Part shown: positions 47,801 to 56,444 of the stretch, piece by piece
Layout: each line of letters begins with the position of its first letter
Numbering within the stretch: the first letter of the stretch is position 1
Assembly (NCBI RefSeq): GCF_900067135.1
Contig: NZ_FJUR01000001.1
Location: 293,501-357,500, forward strand
From: Rhizobium sp. 9140
Lineage (GTDB): Bacteria > Pseudomonadota > Alphaproteobacteria > Rhizobiales > Rhizobiaceae
Reading direction: 5' to 3'
DNA: 64,000 nucleotides
The notes under the pieces: generated by a model
What the model saw: the letters and a program-made list of their open reading frames with translations, nothing else
What the model was told of the DNA's origin: nothing
Databases searched by the model: none
Made by a program: the position numbers and the translations under genes

Positions 47801-48135
47801 CCGCGCTGAAGGCCCTGCGTCCGCAGGGAGCGGTGATTGACCTCGCCTTTTACCAGGGCGGCGCGGACAATTTGCGGCTTGGCGAGGAATTCCACCACAA
47901 CGGCCTCAACATCCGCTGCGCCCAGATCAACCGCGTACCACGCGGCCTCTCTGCACTCTGGAACCGACAGCGTCTGGCAAACGAAACCGTCGATCTCCTA
48001 CGCCATGACGGCGCTGCGATCTGCGAGCACATGGTCACGCATGTCGTGCCGTTCGAGGATGGACCTGCCTTCCTTCAGGATCTGGTGGCGCATCGCCCCG
48101 ACTTCCTGCAGGTCGTCTTCAAGGTCGGCGCATGA
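44881..48135 (+). CDS. Triple fusion: GT4 glycosyltransferase - Gfo/Idh/MocA oxidoreductase - MDR-type dehydrogenase
   Basis: 1084 residues in one unbroken frame. Domain 1 (about 8-360) is GT4: SGLGEHMLALARGL, HVHAGIGWEGHAL, LLSVARFSAQKDH, FVLPSLFEGLPLALLEAM. Domain 2 (373-705) begins MQKTRLGFIGVGGIAHRHLD and has the EKPVSLD motif of Gfo/Idh/MocA enzymes with GYHWRYLDTVEEA. Domain 3 (about 718-1084) is an alcohol-dehydrogenase-like MDR with VLVIGAGTVGLMTALF; it lacks the four-Cys structural zinc loop. Met373 has its own ribosome site (AAAAGGA, 7-base spacing), so domains 2-3 may also be made alone. The oxidoreductase pair resembles bi-domain sugar oxidoreductases of polysaccharide clusters. 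It overlaps the next gene by 4 bases. Confidence 0.85.
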   Translation: MPDPSARRPRIVLATDSRDPSGLGEHMLALARGLSPDHDIILVADPESANHLLTKAVRRGIAVKDLPTADELQAWLRRAGIDLLHVHAGIGWEGHALAASGIAAGIPVIRTEHLPYLLTDPDQQAHYQAETGHLAHHIVVSEASRKTYADRHIDPKRMTVVRNGIFPLEPKAQAEQTITVMDLSGRIILLSVARFSAQKDHASLIRALPAVIERHPSLALLLVGSGEEQARVVALASELGVADAVRFLGHREDIADLVACADLFVLPSLFEGLPLALLEAMSLGIPVVATKIGGTVEALGEDHAFFAEPGHPASLADTIARALDDPARRAAVGQAGQDRFRQHFSAARMAAETASVYRPLLTPNPSLQKDHSMQKTRLGFIGVGGIAHRHLDILATFEDVELVAFADPDAARADAAARRFGAKSFTSHRDMLENERLDAVYICVPPFAHGDPERDLIAHGIPFFVEKPVSLDIALAEEIAAGIAAKNLVTAVGYHWRYLDTVEEARALLAENPAQLLSGYWLDSTPPPQWWWKEDKSGGQMVEQTTHLLDLARFLIGDVTEVYGRAGHVDRQDFPGLDVPTVSTASLTFQSGVVANIASTCLLGWSHRVGLHIFADKLAIELTDRDIMVDVGRGRPVRQADGDPVWREDRDFIDAVRGGENRIRCPYADAVATHRLALAVVASSRSGAPVHLDPPMIPRTPPAPLRFQPRPEEAPRGMPPGHRKVRSLGIEAPGRAYIFEYEEGPPADGQVRLETLYTGLSAGTELTFLKNTNPYFRSRFDAGRGVFIENEPDLHYPVPFLGYMEVARVAESRADGYAEGDVLATTYAHKTGHTADPYHDVLVSMPAEIDPLLGVFVAQMGPIAANGILHADAEAMGTQVAALGAGVTGRPVLVIGAGTVGLMTALFARKLGASDVVITDPSDFRRAKAEAMGLTAMTEDQAWQHAKARWHDGGLGRGADLVFQTRAHSGSLQTALKALRPQGAVIDLAFYQGGADNLRLGEEFHHNGLNIRCAQINRVPRGLSALWNRQRLANETVDLLRHDGAAICEHMVTHVVPFEDGPAFLQDLVAHRPDFLQVVFKVGA
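45983..45989 (+). promoter_or_regulatory. Internal ribosome binding site in the triple-fusion gene
   Basis: AAAAGGA lies 7 bases before an in-frame ATG at 45997, exactly at the junction between the GT4 and Gfo/Idh/MocA domains. It looks like the retained start signal of a once separate gene and could still produce a 712-residue oxidoreductase. Confidence 0.55.
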
Positions 48136-50483
48136 TGGAGGCAGCACAGGAAACAGCATCGGGGGACCAGCCCATCCGTATCCTCTTCGTCTTCGCCTGG
48201 CTGGTCGTGGGCGGCGAGGAGACGGAAGTCCGGCTTCTGGCACAGGCGCTCGATCCCGCGCGCTACCGCATCGATGTCGTCGCCTGCTTCCGCAAGCCCG
48301 GCATGCCGGAGCAGACGCACGAGCAGTTGCGGGATCTCGGGGTTTCCGTCGACACGGCGCCTTACGCTATGTCGTTCGAGGATACGGTTTCCTACCTCGC
48401 CGGCAAGGTGCCCAGCTATGATGTTGTGGTCTCCTGCCAAAACGTCGCCGATATCTATCCGGCGCTGGAACGCCTGCATCTGCGCCCGCCGTTGATCGAG
48501 CATGGCGGCCTTGTCTCCGAGGCCTTGGCCGGTCCGAAGCACCTGACGACGCGCTATGTCGGCGTCTGCCGCTCCATCTGCGATGCCGCGGCCTCGCGCA
48601 TGCCGGGCCGCGAGGCGGATGCGATCGAGATTCCCTCCATGGTCGATCTCTCGGCTTTCGATCCGTCGCAGCGGGAATCGATGCGCGCCAGGCTCGGTCT
48701 CGCCGACCGGCATATTCTGATCGGCTGGGTCGGGCGGCTCGATCCGAAGAAGAACGTCGGGGACGTCATCGAGGCGGCGGCACTTCTCAGCGCCGAAAAC
48801 ACTGATGTCCGCTTCGTCATCGTCGGCGGGCCGGATGCCTTCATGCCGGAATATGCCGAAGAGCTGCAACGACGCGCCGCCGCCCGCGGGTTGTCGGATG
48901 TGTTGCATTTCCTCGGCGACCGGAAGGACATTCCGGACCTGCTCCAGGCCTTCGATATCTTTATCTGGCTCTCCCGCGGCGAAGGCATGCCGCATGTCAT
49001 CGCGGAAGCCGGAGCCGCCGGACTGCCAGTCATTTCGACACCCGACAACGGCGCGCTTCAGCAGATCGAGGACGGCAAGACGGGGCTCATCGTCCCCTAT
49101 GACGATCCGGCGTCCGTGGCCGATGCCGCCCGTCGCCTGATATCCGACCCGAGCCTCCGCCGGACGCTGGGCCGTGCTCTGCGGGAAAAGGTCGAGCGCC
49201 TCTACTCTGTAGAGGCCGTGATTCCGCAGTGGGAACGCCTGTTCGAAGAGGTCCTGGCCACGCGTGCTGCACGCGGCCCGACCGGTCTTTTCCGGTCGTT
49301 CATTCAGGGCGGGTTCGAGTGCTCGACCCATCGCCTGCGCCCGACGTTGGACGAGCCACGCGGTCCCCGGCTCGACATGATCGACGACATCGGTCACGAC
49401 ATCCATGCCGAGCGCGACTATCGCCAGCTAGGAAAACACGGCATCCGCACGGTGCGCGACGGCTTCCGATGGCACCTGATCGAGAAAAACGGCACCTTCG
49501 AGTGGTCGAGCGTCCAGCCGATGCTGCAGGCCGCCGCTCGTTCGGGCACGCAGGTCATCTGGGACGTACTGCATTATGGCTGGCCCGACGAGATCGATAT
49601 CTGGACGCCCCATTTCGTGGATCGCTTCGCCCGGTTCGCCGGCGCCTGCGCGCGCATCGTGCGGGAAGAGAGCAACGACATCCCGTTCTATTGTCCGGTT
49701 AACGAAATCTCCTTCTTCTCCTGGGGCGCAGGCGATGCCGGCTATCTCAATCCCTTCGCGCACGGCCGTGGTTTCGAGCTGAAGGTACAGCTGGCACGGG
49801 CAGCGATCGCCGGAATGGAGGCGATTCTCGCCGTCGATCCGCGCGCCCGCTTCGTGCATTGCGATCCCGTGATCAACGTCATCACTGACCCATCGAGGCC
49901 ATGGGAAGCCCAGGTTGCCGAAGGTCATCGTCAATCACAGTTCCAGGGGTGGGATCTTCTGAGCGGCCGCATGTGGCCGCAGATCGGCGGTGCCGAGCAC
50001 TATCTCGACGTCATCGGCGTCAACTATTACTTCAACAACCAGTGGATCCATGGCGGCCCGCCGATCGATATCGGCCACCCGCTCTACAAGCCGCTTCGCA
50101 CCATCCTCATCGAAACCTATGCCCGCTACGGCAAGCCGATGATGATCGCCGAAACCGGCATCGAGGACGGCCGCCGCGCCGCGTGGTTCACCTATGTAGC
50201 ACAAGAGGCTGTGGCTGCCATGAGGGCCGGCGTACCGCTCGAAGGCCTCTGCCTCTATCCGATCGTCAATCATGCAGGCTGGGACGACAAGCGCCCCTGC
50301 CAGAACGGCCTCCTCTCTGCCGCCATGACGGCAGCGGGACGACGCGTGCACGAGCCGCTGGCCGAAGCGATCAAAGCCTTTCAGCAAGGAGACGGTGCTA
50401 TGCTGCAGGACGATGCACGGCCGGACTCCGGCGAAAGGAAGGCAGCAGGGCTAAACCCTGCGCATCTGGCTGCGAAGGGTTAG
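48132..50483 (+). CDS. Fusion: GT4 glycosyltransferase - clan A glycoside hydrolase
   Basis: 783 residues, starting in an ATGA overlap with the preceding gene. Residues about 18-380 are a GT4 enzyme: ILFVFAWLVVGGEETEVRLL, ILIGWVGRLDPKKNVGDVIE, VLHFLGDRKDIPDLLQAFDI, and LSRGEGMPHVIAEAGAAGLP. From residue 390 (FIQGGFECSTHRL) to the end is a TIM-barrel glycosidase of the GH1/GH5 type. Acid/base Glu525 is in YCPVNEISFFSWGAG and nucleophile Glu674 in MMIAETGIEDG; DVIGVNYYFNNQW lies between. No linker or signal peptide is seen. One chain therefore holds both a sugar-adding and a sugar-removing domain. The last four bases overlap the opposite-strand Dabb gene. Confidence 0.83.
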   Translation: MMEAAQETASGDQPIRILFVFAWLVVGGEETEVRLLAQALDPARYRIDVVACFRKPGMPEQTHEQLRDLGVSVDTAPYAMSFEDTVSYLAGKVPSYDVVVSCQNVADIYPALERLHLRPPLIEHGGLVSEALAGPKHLTTRYVGVCRSICDAAASRMPGREADAIEIPSMVDLSAFDPSQRESMRARLGLADRHILIGWVGRLDPKKNVGDVIEAAALLSAENTDVRFVIVGGPDAFMPEYAEELQRRAAARGLSDVLHFLGDRKDIPDLLQAFDIFIWLSRGEGMPHVIAEAGAAGLPVISTPDNGALQQIEDGKTGLIVPYDDPASVADAARRLISDPSLRRTLGRALREKVERLYSVEAVIPQWERLFEEVLATRAARGPTGLFRSFIQGGFECSTHRLRPTLDEPRGPRLDMIDDIGHDIHAERDYRQLGKHGIRTVRDGFRWHLIEKNGTFEWSSVQPMLQAAARSGTQVIWDVLHYGWPDEIDIWTPHFVDRFARFAGACARIVREESNDIPFYCPVNEISFFSWGAGDAGYLNPFAHGRGFELKVQLARAAIAGMEAILAVDPRARFVHCDPVINVITDPSRPWEAQVAEGHRQSQFQGWDLLSGRMWPQIGGAEHYLDVIGVNYYFNNQWIHGGPPIDIGHPLYKPLRTILIETYARYGKPMMIAETGIEDGRRAAWFTYVAQEAVAAMRAGVPLEGLCLYPIVNHAGWDDKRPCQNGLLSAAMTAAGRRVHEPLAEAIKAFQQGDGAMLQDDARPDSGERKAAGLNPAHLAAKG

Positions 50484-50791
50484 AACTCAAGATCCACGAC
50501 GACCACGCCCTCCGGCCCGCCTTTAGTATGGGCGACGATCCGCGCACCGGCAGCTTGATGATGCGGATCGATCAGATAGGCATCGCGTACGGCCGCGCTG
50601 TCGAAGTCGAACCAGAACGCATCGTTGAAACCGCGCATCATCTCGGTTTCGACGCTGACATTCGGGCCGGCATGAAAGGCACGGATGCCATCGACATGTT
50701 CCTTCAGCGCGTCCAGCTCATGATAGATCGACTGCTTGTCGGCTTCCGACACGCTGTCCTTGAATTTCAAAAGTACGATATGCCGAATCAT
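50480..50791 (-). CDS. Dabb (stress-responsive A/B barrel) domain protein
   Basis: 103 residues, a single Dabb ferredoxin-like domain: IRHIVLLKFKDSVSEADKQS at the N-terminus, GIRAFHAGPNVSVE in the middle, FNDAFWFDFDSAAVRDAYLI and HHQAAGARI before the final strand GVVVVDLEF. Dimeric barrels of this family include small lyases/cyclases and stress proteins; the substrate is unknown. Convergent with and overlapping by 4 bases the GT4-glycosidase gene. Downstream of the pao operon but separated from it by a terminator. Confidence 0.85.
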   Translation of the reverse strand: MIRHIVLLKFKDSVSEADKQSIYHELDALKEHVDGIRAFHAGPNVSVETEMMRGFNDAFWFDFDSAAVRDAYLIDPHHQAAGARIVAHTKGGPEGVVVVDLEF

Positions 50792-50829
50792 CGCTGGAGT
50801 CCTCCCGAACCCGCTACATCAAACGACAT

Positions 50830-50858
50830 AAGGCTGGCGCTAGGGAAGCGCCAGCCTT
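50830..50858 (-). terminator. Terminator of the paoABC operon
   Basis: AAGGCTGGCGC (50830-50840), loop of 7, GCGCCAGCCTT (50848-50858): an 11-pair perfect stem, 23 bases beyond the end of the molybdopterin-subunit gene. The T run on the minus strand is short (TTATGTCGTTT). Confidence 0.8.
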
Positions 50859-50881
50859 GAGAGCAAAAGACAGTTCTATCT

Positions 50882-53080
50882 TCAGCTGATCTGGGGCAGC
50901 GCGCCGATCAGCTTGTCGAGTGTCACCGGGTAGTTTCTGACGCGGATACCCGTGGCATTATAGACGGCGTTGTTGATCGCCGCCGCCACGCCGCAGAGCC
51001 CCAGTTCGCCCACACCCTTCGCCTTCATCGGCGAGGACATCGGGTCGGTCTCGTCCATGAAGATGACTTCCTGATGCGGAATGTCGGCATGCACGGGCAC
51101 CTCGTAGCCGGCGAGATCGTGGTTGACGAAGAAGCCGCGCTTCTTGTCCACCGCAAGCTCTTCCGACAGGGCGCCACCGACGCCCATCGTCATCGCGCCG
51201 ATGACCTGACTACGTGCCGTCATCGGATTGAGGATGCGGCCGGCCGCGCAGACGGCGAGCATGCGCCGGATACGGACTTCACCAGTGGCGATATCGACCC
51301 CGACTTCAACGAAATGCGCGCCGAAGGTCGATTGCTGCTTCTCTTCGGAAATATCGCCATACTCGATCGTATCCTCGACGACGAGCGGCGCCTCCCGAAC
51401 GGCATCGGCCAGGGGCACGCGCCGGTCGCCCGAGATCACCATAGCATCGGCGAAATCGATGCTTTCGGCATTGAACCCGAGCGACTGGGCAATGGCCTCC
51501 CGCATCTTGACGCAGGCGGCATAGACGCCCGCCGTGGCGCTGTTGCCGCCCCACTGACCGCCCGAGCCGGACGACACCGGAAAGCGGGAATCGCCAAGAT
51601 GGACGGCCACGCGGTCGAGCGGCAGGCCCAGCATCTCCGCCGCGGTCTGGGCGATGATCGTGTAGCTGCCGGTCCCGATATCCGTCATGTCCGTCTCGAC
51701 GGTCAGGATACCCTCACGATCGAGCGTCACGCGGGCGCCGGATGGCATGACCATGTTGTTGCGAAACGCGGCCGCAACGCCCATGCCCACCAGCCAGTCG
51801 CCATCCCGCACGGTGCCAGGGCGCGTGTTGCGCTTGTCCCAGCCGAAGCGCTCCGCTCCGAGCGTCATGCAGCCGACGAGATCGCGGTGCGAAAAGGCCT
51901 TCTCCGGCTTTTCCGGATCGACCTGCGTGTCGTTGAGGATGCGGAAAGCGACCGGGTCCTGCCCAAGCTTCTCCGCCATCTCGTCCATGGCGACTTCGAG
52001 CGCCATCAGGCCGGGCGCCTCGCCGGGTGCACGCATGGCGTTGCCCTCGGGAAGATCGAGCACGGCGAGCCGGGTCGCTGTCATGCGGTTGGCCCCGGCA
52101 TAGAGCAGTCGCGTCTGCTGCACGGCCGCCTCCGGGCCACCGCCTTCAAGATCGCCGGACCAGCTTTCATGCGCGATCGCCGTGATCTTGCCGTCCTGCC
52201 CGGCGCCGATGCGGATGCGCTGGATCGTTGCCGGCCGGTGCGTGGTGTTGTTCATGAGGAACGGCCGGGGCAGCGCGACTTTGACCGGCCGGCGTGCCGC
52301 GTGGGCGGCCAGCGCCGCCAGCACCGCATCCGAGCGCAGGAAGAGCTTTGACCCGAACCCGCCGCCGATGAAAGGCGACATGATATGGATCTTCTCCTTG
52401 TCCATATCGAGCGCAACGCTCAGATCGGACCGCCACCAGTCGATCATCTGGCTCGACGTCCACACCGTCAGCGCATCCCCGTCCCAGGCGGCAATGGAGG
52501 CGTGCGGCTCCATCATCGCATGCGACTGGTCCGGCGTCGTATAGGTCTGGTCGAACTGAACGGTCGCCGCCTCGAAGGCCGGTGCGAAATCGCCCGCCGC
52601 CGAATCCGGCTCACCGTCCTCGGGCTTCTTGGCGCTTTCCATCGACGCTTCCAGGTCGAACGCGCCCTTGGCCTCCTCGTAGTCCACCTTGATCAGGTGT
52701 GCGGCGGCCCGCGCCTGCTCGAACGTCTCCGCAACCACCACCGCGACAGCCTGATGATAGTGGTGGATCTCCGTTCCGCCGAAGAGCTTGGCGGTGTTGC
52801 GCTTCGCGGTCTTCAGGTCCGGCATGCTGTCGCTGGTCACGATCGTGATGACGCCGGGCGCGCGGGCGGCAGCAGACACATCCATCACGCGGATGCGCCC
52901 CTTGGCAATCGCGGCACCGAGCGGATAGCCATAGGCGTAGGGCAAGGCTTCGTCGTGCCATTCATAGGCATATTTCGCGCGGCCGGTCGTCTTCAGCTGC
53001 CCATCGATGCGCTCGACCGGCTTGCCGACCACCGTCATGCAGTCGATCGGGTTCTCAGTTGCAGGTGTCTCGAACTTCAT
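50882..53080 (-). CDS. paoC: Aldehyde oxidoreductase molybdenum-binding subunit (PaoC-like)
   Basis: 732 residues from the ATG at 53080, which has AAGGG 8 bases upstream. A xanthine-oxidase-family large subunit: VGKPVERIDGQLKTTGRAKY at the N-terminus, MSPFIGGGFGSKLFLRSD for molybdopterin binding, MRAPGEAPGLMALEVAMDEM, TDIGTGSYTIIAQTAAEMLG and the catalytic Glu in KGVGELGLCGVAAAINNA. It carries the Mo-MCD cofactor and oxidises aromatic or aliphatic aldehydes to acids in E. coli PaoABC. The substrate here is not known. It follows paoB with 4 bases between; no paoD chaperone gene is in the window. Confidence 0.9.
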   Translation of the reverse strand: MKFETPATENPIDCMTVVGKPVERIDGQLKTTGRAKYAYEWHDEALPYAYGYPLGAAIAKGRIRVMDVSAAARAPGVITIVTSDSMPDLKTAKRNTAKLFGGTEIHHYHQAVAVVVAETFEQARAAAHLIKVDYEEAKGAFDLEASMESAKKPEDGEPDSAAGDFAPAFEAATVQFDQTYTTPDQSHAMMEPHASIAAWDGDALTVWTSSQMIDWWRSDLSVALDMDKEKIHIMSPFIGGGFGSKLFLRSDAVLAALAAHAARRPVKVALPRPFLMNNTTHRPATIQRIRIGAGQDGKITAIAHESWSGDLEGGGPEAAVQQTRLLYAGANRMTATRLAVLDLPEGNAMRAPGEAPGLMALEVAMDEMAEKLGQDPVAFRILNDTQVDPEKPEKAFSHRDLVGCMTLGAERFGWDKRNTRPGTVRDGDWLVGMGVAAAFRNNMVMPSGARVTLDREGILTVETDMTDIGTGSYTIIAQTAAEMLGLPLDRVAVHLGDSRFPVSSGSGGQWGGNSATAGVYAACVKMREAIAQSLGFNAESIDFADAMVISGDRRVPLADAVREAPLVVEDTIEYGDISEEKQQSTFGAHFVEVGVDIATGEVRIRRMLAVCAAGRILNPMTARSQVIGAMTMGVGGALSEELAVDKKRGFFVNHDLAGYEVPVHADIPHQEVIFMDETDPMSSPMKAKGVGELGLCGVAAAINNAVYNATGIRVRNYPVTLDKLIGALPQIS

Positions 53081-53084
53081 GGTC

Positions 53085-54035
53085 TCAACCCTTCGCTTCG
53101 GCAAGAACAGCGCCAAGCGTCCGCTCAACCAGCTTCACCTTGTAGGAATTGTGTTCCGTCGGCTCAGCATCGAGCAGCAAGCGGCGCGTTACCCGGCCGG
53201 CACCGCTCGGCAGATCCTCGTCCGCCGCATCGAGACGCCACGGTTTGTGCGCCACCCCGCCGACCGCGACGCGGCCGGTGCCGTCCGGCTGGATCACCGC
53301 GCCGACCGAGATGAGCGCGAAGGCATAGGACGCACGGTCGCGGACCTTCCGGTAGATCTGCTTGCCGCCGATCGGCTTCGGCAGAACGACAGCCGTGATG
53401 ATCTCGCCCTTCTTCAGTTCCGTCTCGATGTGCGGCGTGTCATCCGGCAGCCGATGGAAATCGGCAATCGGGATGCTGCGCTTGGCGCCATCCGCGCCCA
53501 CCGTCTCCACAACGGCATCGAGCGCCCGCATGGCAATCGCCATATCGCTCGGATGCGTGGCAATGCAGGAAGAGCTGATACCGACGATGCCCAGCTGCCG
53601 GCTGAAGCCGTCGATGGCGGAACAGCCGCTGCCCGGCTGGCGCTTGTTGCAGGGCTGATTGGTGTCGTAGAAATACGGACAGCGCGTCCGCTGCAAAAGG
53701 TTGCCCGCCGTGGTCGCCTTGTTGCGCAGCTGCCCGGAGGCGCCGGCCAGCAGCGCACGCGACAGGAGGCCGTAGTCACGGCGCACCCGCTCGTCGCTGG
53801 CAAGATCGGTGTTGCGCACGAGCGCGCCGATCCGCAAACCGCCATCGGACGTCGCCTCGATGGTGTCGAGCCCCAGCGTATTGACGTCGATCAGATGCGT
53901 CGGCGTCTCGATTTCGAGCTTCATCAGGTCGAGGAGGTTGGTGCCACCGGCGATAAACCGTGCGGCATCGTGGCTTGCGGCCGACTTGGCGGCGGCCTCG
54001 ACGGAGGTTGCCCGCTCATAGGTAAAGGACTTCAT
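53085..54035 (-). CDS. paoB: Aldehyde oxidoreductase FAD-binding subunit (PaoB-like)
   Basis: 316 residues from the ATG at 54035 ([15 protein letters not shown]). FAD-binding PCMH domain with [18 protein letters not shown] and [15 protein letters not shown], then [19 protein letters not shown]. Cysteines in [20 protein letters not shown] and in [13 protein letters not shown] match the extra [4Fe-4S] site described for PaoB of E. coli. A CO-dehydrogenase flavoprotein C-terminal domain ends the protein. It passes electrons from the molybdenum and iron-sulfur centres. The start overlaps the paoA stop by 4 bases (ATGA). Confidence 0.92.
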   Translation of the reverse strand: MKSFTYERATSVEAAAKSAASHDAARFIAGGTNLLDLMKLEIETPTHLIDVNTLGLDTIEATSDGGLRIGALVRNTDLASDERVRRDYGLLSRALLAGASGQLRNKATTAGNLLQRTRCPYFYDTNQPCNKRQPGSGCSAIDGFSRQLGIVGISSSCIATHPSDMAIAMRALDAVVETVGADGAKRSIPIADFHRLPDDTPHIETELKKGEIITAVVLPKPIGGKQIYRKVRDRASYAFALISVGAVIQPDGTGRVAVGGVAHKPWRLDAADEDLPSGAGRVTRRLLLDAEPTEHNSYKVKLVERTLGAVLAEAKG

Positions 54036-54691
54036 GCCGGCCTCCCCGCAACGTCCGCAATGGCGTCGACGATGTTGGAGTAGGCCCCGCATCGACAGAG
54101 GTTTCCGCTCATCCGCTCGCGGACCTCTTCCAGGCTGAATTCGACCTTGGCTGTCAGATCGCCGGTCACGTGGCTCGGCATGCCCGCCTTGATTTCCTCG
54201 AGCACCGCCACGGAGGAACAGATCTGCCCGGGCGTGCAATAGCCGCACTGGTAGCCGTCATGCTTGACGAAAGCCGCCTGCATGGGATGAAGGTTACCGG
54301 GCTCGCCGAGGCCCTCGATCGTCACGACCTCATCGCCCTCATGCATGATGGCGAGCGACAGGCAGGAATTGATCCGCCGTCCGTCCACCATCACCGTGCA
54401 GGCGCCGCACTGGCCGTGATCGCAGCCCTTCTTGGTGCCGGTCAGGTGCAGATGCTCCCGCAGCGCATCGAGAAGCGTCGTGCGGTTGTCGACCGACAAT
54501 GTCTGGTCCTGCCCGTTGACCTTGAAGGAGACGCTGGAGGTCTCCCCGGCCGGCATGCCGGTAACCTTTGTGCCGGCAGGCACTTGTGCCTGTGCCCGAG
54601 CCTTTGAGGCGACGCCGCTCACCGCGACGGTCGCCGCTGAGGCCATCAGAAGATCCCTCCGGGATAGATCAAGGTCGCCCTGATTTAGCAT
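54032..54691 (-). CDS. paoA: Aldehyde oxidoreductase [2Fe-2S] subunit with Tat signal (PaoA-like)
   Basis: 219 residues from the ATG at 54691, which has GGAG 6 bases upstream; ATGs at 54703 and farther are weaker. The N-terminus carries a twin-arginine signal, [20 protein letters not shown], so the assembled complex is exported folded to the periplasm. The plant-type ferredoxin domain has [22 protein letters not shown] and the helical domain has [12 protein letters not shown] and [14 protein letters not shown], giving two [2Fe-2S] clusters. First gene of the paoABC operon. Confidence 0.93.
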   Translation of the reverse strand: MLNQGDLDLSRRDLLMASAATVAVSGVASKARAQAQVPAGTKVTGMPAGETSSVSFKVNGQDQTLSVDNRTTLLDALREHLHLTGTKKGCDHGQCGACTVMVDGRRINSCLSLAIMHEGDEVVTIEGLGEPGNLHPMQAAFVKHDGYQCGYCTPGQICSSVAVLEEIKAGMPSHVTGDLTAKVEFSLEEVRERMSGNLCRCGAYSNIVDAIADVAGRPA

Positions 54692-54837
54692 TTTCTGCTC
54701 CATGTTCTTATGAGATTTCCGCGACATGGCATTGCGCGGATCCATAGACCGGAGCTAGGGCGGAGCGTCAGGCAGACCAGTCCTCTGGTGCGTGCCTCGT
54801 GGCCGGAAGGCGATCACAAAGGCGACATTGCCGGGCG

Positions 54838-55785
54838 TCAGCCCCGTATATCCGGCTCCGGCTCGGCCGTGGCGAGCGAGGCCTGTGCATCGGGTGACAC
54901 GACGGCCGAGGGCAGCGGCGTGCCGCGTTTGCGCTCGCGCATCAATGTCAGCAGGCCGGAAAAGATGATGAGCGCGATGCCGCCCGCCATCGGCAGGTCG
55001 ATCGTGTCATCGAAGATGAAATAGCCGAAAAGGATCGCCCAGATCATCTGGCTGTATTGCGGCGGCGCCACGAGGTTCGCCGGTGCCATCCGCGCCGCCG
55101 TCATCAGCAGCGCATTGCCGGCCGAGCCGAGAATACCGTAGCTGGCGATGAAGACCCACTGCATCGGCGTCGGCATCGCAATGTTCGACAGCATCAGAAG
55201 ACCGCTGACGACGAGAACGCCGAGAAGGCCTGCGCCATAGAGCGACATCCGTTTTTCCGTCGGCCCCATGCCGCGCAGGATGACGATGGCGATGGCGGCA
55301 CTCAGCCCGCCGATGGCACCCGCAAGATGCCCCACCGACAGCTCGCGAAATCCTGGCCGCAACACGATAAGCACACCGATAAAGCCGACGATGACGGCCG
55401 TCCAGCGTTGCCAGCGTACGTCCTCTTTCAGAAAGATGACGGAAAGGATCGTGACGAAGGACGGCAGCAGGAACAGGAGACAGAAGGCCTCCGCCATCGG
55501 CAGCTTGGTGAAGGTAATGATGGACGCAATGGAGCCAATGGCTCCGCAGGCAAAGCGCAGCAGCCAGAGCGTACGGTTGGAGGTTCGAACGATATCGAGC
55601 CAGGAGTCCTCCCTCGCCTTGATCAGAGGCAGGATGACCAGCCCGAAGACCGCGCCGGCGAAGGCGACCTGATAGGCGGGAATGGCGCCGTCGATGAGTT
55701 TCACCGAAGCATCGCTGAATGCGAACACGGCATAGGCGATGAACGCGATGACGACACCGCGAAGGGAAGACTGGGAGACGGGCAT
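54838..55785 (-). CDS. EamA/DMT-superfamily transporter
   Basis: 315 residues from the ATG at 55785 (MPVSQSSLRGVVIAFIAYAV); a GTG at 55845 would add 20. About ten membrane helices in two EamA repeats: VVIAFIAYAVFAFSDASVKL, AFAGAVFGLVILPLI, FCLLFLLPSFVTILSVIFLK, WTAVIVGFIGVLIVLRPG in the first, and AIGGLSAAIAIVIL, GVLVVSGLLMLSNIAM, MIWAILFGYFIFDDTI, GGIALIIFSGLLTLM in the second. These carry small metabolites out of (or into) the cell; the substrate cannot be told. It lies between the two oxidoreductase operons, with the TetR gene upstream on the same strand. Confidence 0.9.
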   Translation of the reverse strand: MPVSQSSLRGVVIAFIAYAVFAFSDASVKLIDGAIPAYQVAFAGAVFGLVILPLIKAREDSWLDIVRTSNRTLWLLRFACGAIGSIASIITFTKLPMAEAFCLLFLLPSFVTILSVIFLKEDVRWQRWTAVIVGFIGVLIVLRPGFRELSVGHLAGAIGGLSAAIAIVILRGMGPTEKRMSLYGAGLLGVLVVSGLLMLSNIAMPTPMQWVFIASYGILGSAGNALLMTAARMAPANLVAPPQYSQMIWAILFGYFIFDDTIDLPMAGGIALIIFSGLLTLMRERKRGTPLPSAVVSPDAQASLATAEPEPDIRG

Positions 55786-55865
55786 GATGTCGAATCGCAA
55801 AGGAGGAGGGTCTGCCTGCCATAGCCCGAAAGCTTTGCTGCGCACAGATGCGGATCGAAAGACGA

Positions 55866-56444
55866 TCAGCGTTTCCGCAACCCATCGACGAACACATCGA
55901 CCATCCGAAGTGCCGTCGGCTGCCAGTCCGCCGGGCCGTGGCTGTAGAAGATCCCGAGCAGAGTCCGCAAGAGTTCGTCCGGCGACACGTCGTCCCGGAT
56001 CATGCCCGCCACGGCAGCCCGTTCGAGCAGAAGACCGATGGCGCCGACCATGCGCTCGTAGGAATAGGCCTTGAGCTCGGAAGAACCGACGACGGCCAGT
56101 TGCAGGCCCTCGATCATCCCCTTCTTGGTCGCGACAAGGCGGACATTGGCCTGAAGCCAGGATTTGAGCGCTGCGACCGGGTCGTCCTCCGTCGAAAGCT
56201 CCCGGGCGAGATCAGCGAGAATGTCCACTTCATGCCGGTAGACGGCATCGAACAGCGCCTCGCGCGTCGGGAAATGACGATAGAGGGTGCCGATACCGAC
56301 GCCGGCTTCCCGTGCCACGGCCTCGAGGCTTGCCTGTGCCCCGCCGAGCCGGAAGATGGCAGTGGCCGCCTCCAGCAAACGTTCCCGGTTGCGAACCGAG
56401 TCTGCTCGCGGCTTGCGGCTTGCTTTTGTATTTTGCTGGTCCAT
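55866..56444 (-). CDS. TetR/AcrR-family transcriptional regulator
   Basis: 192 residues. The N-terminal helix-turn-helix (RNRERLLEAATAIFRLGG, then AREAGVGIGTLYRHFPTREA) is typical of TetR; the C-terminal helical domain (LKSWLQANVRLVATKKGMIE onward) would bind an inducer. It is divergent from the oxidoreductase operon starting at 56642, with 197 bases between, and probably controls it and perhaps the neighbouring DMT gene. The effector is unknown. Confidence 0.93.
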   Translation of the reverse strand: MDQQNTKASRKPRADSVRNRERLLEAATAIFRLGGAQASLEAVAREAGVGIGTLYRHFPTREALFDAVYRHEVDILADLARELSTEDDPVAALKSWLQANVRLVATKKGMIEGLQLAVVGSSELKAYSYERMVGAIGLLLERAAVAGMIRDDVSPDELLRTLLGIFYSHGPADWQPTALRMVDVFVDGLRKR

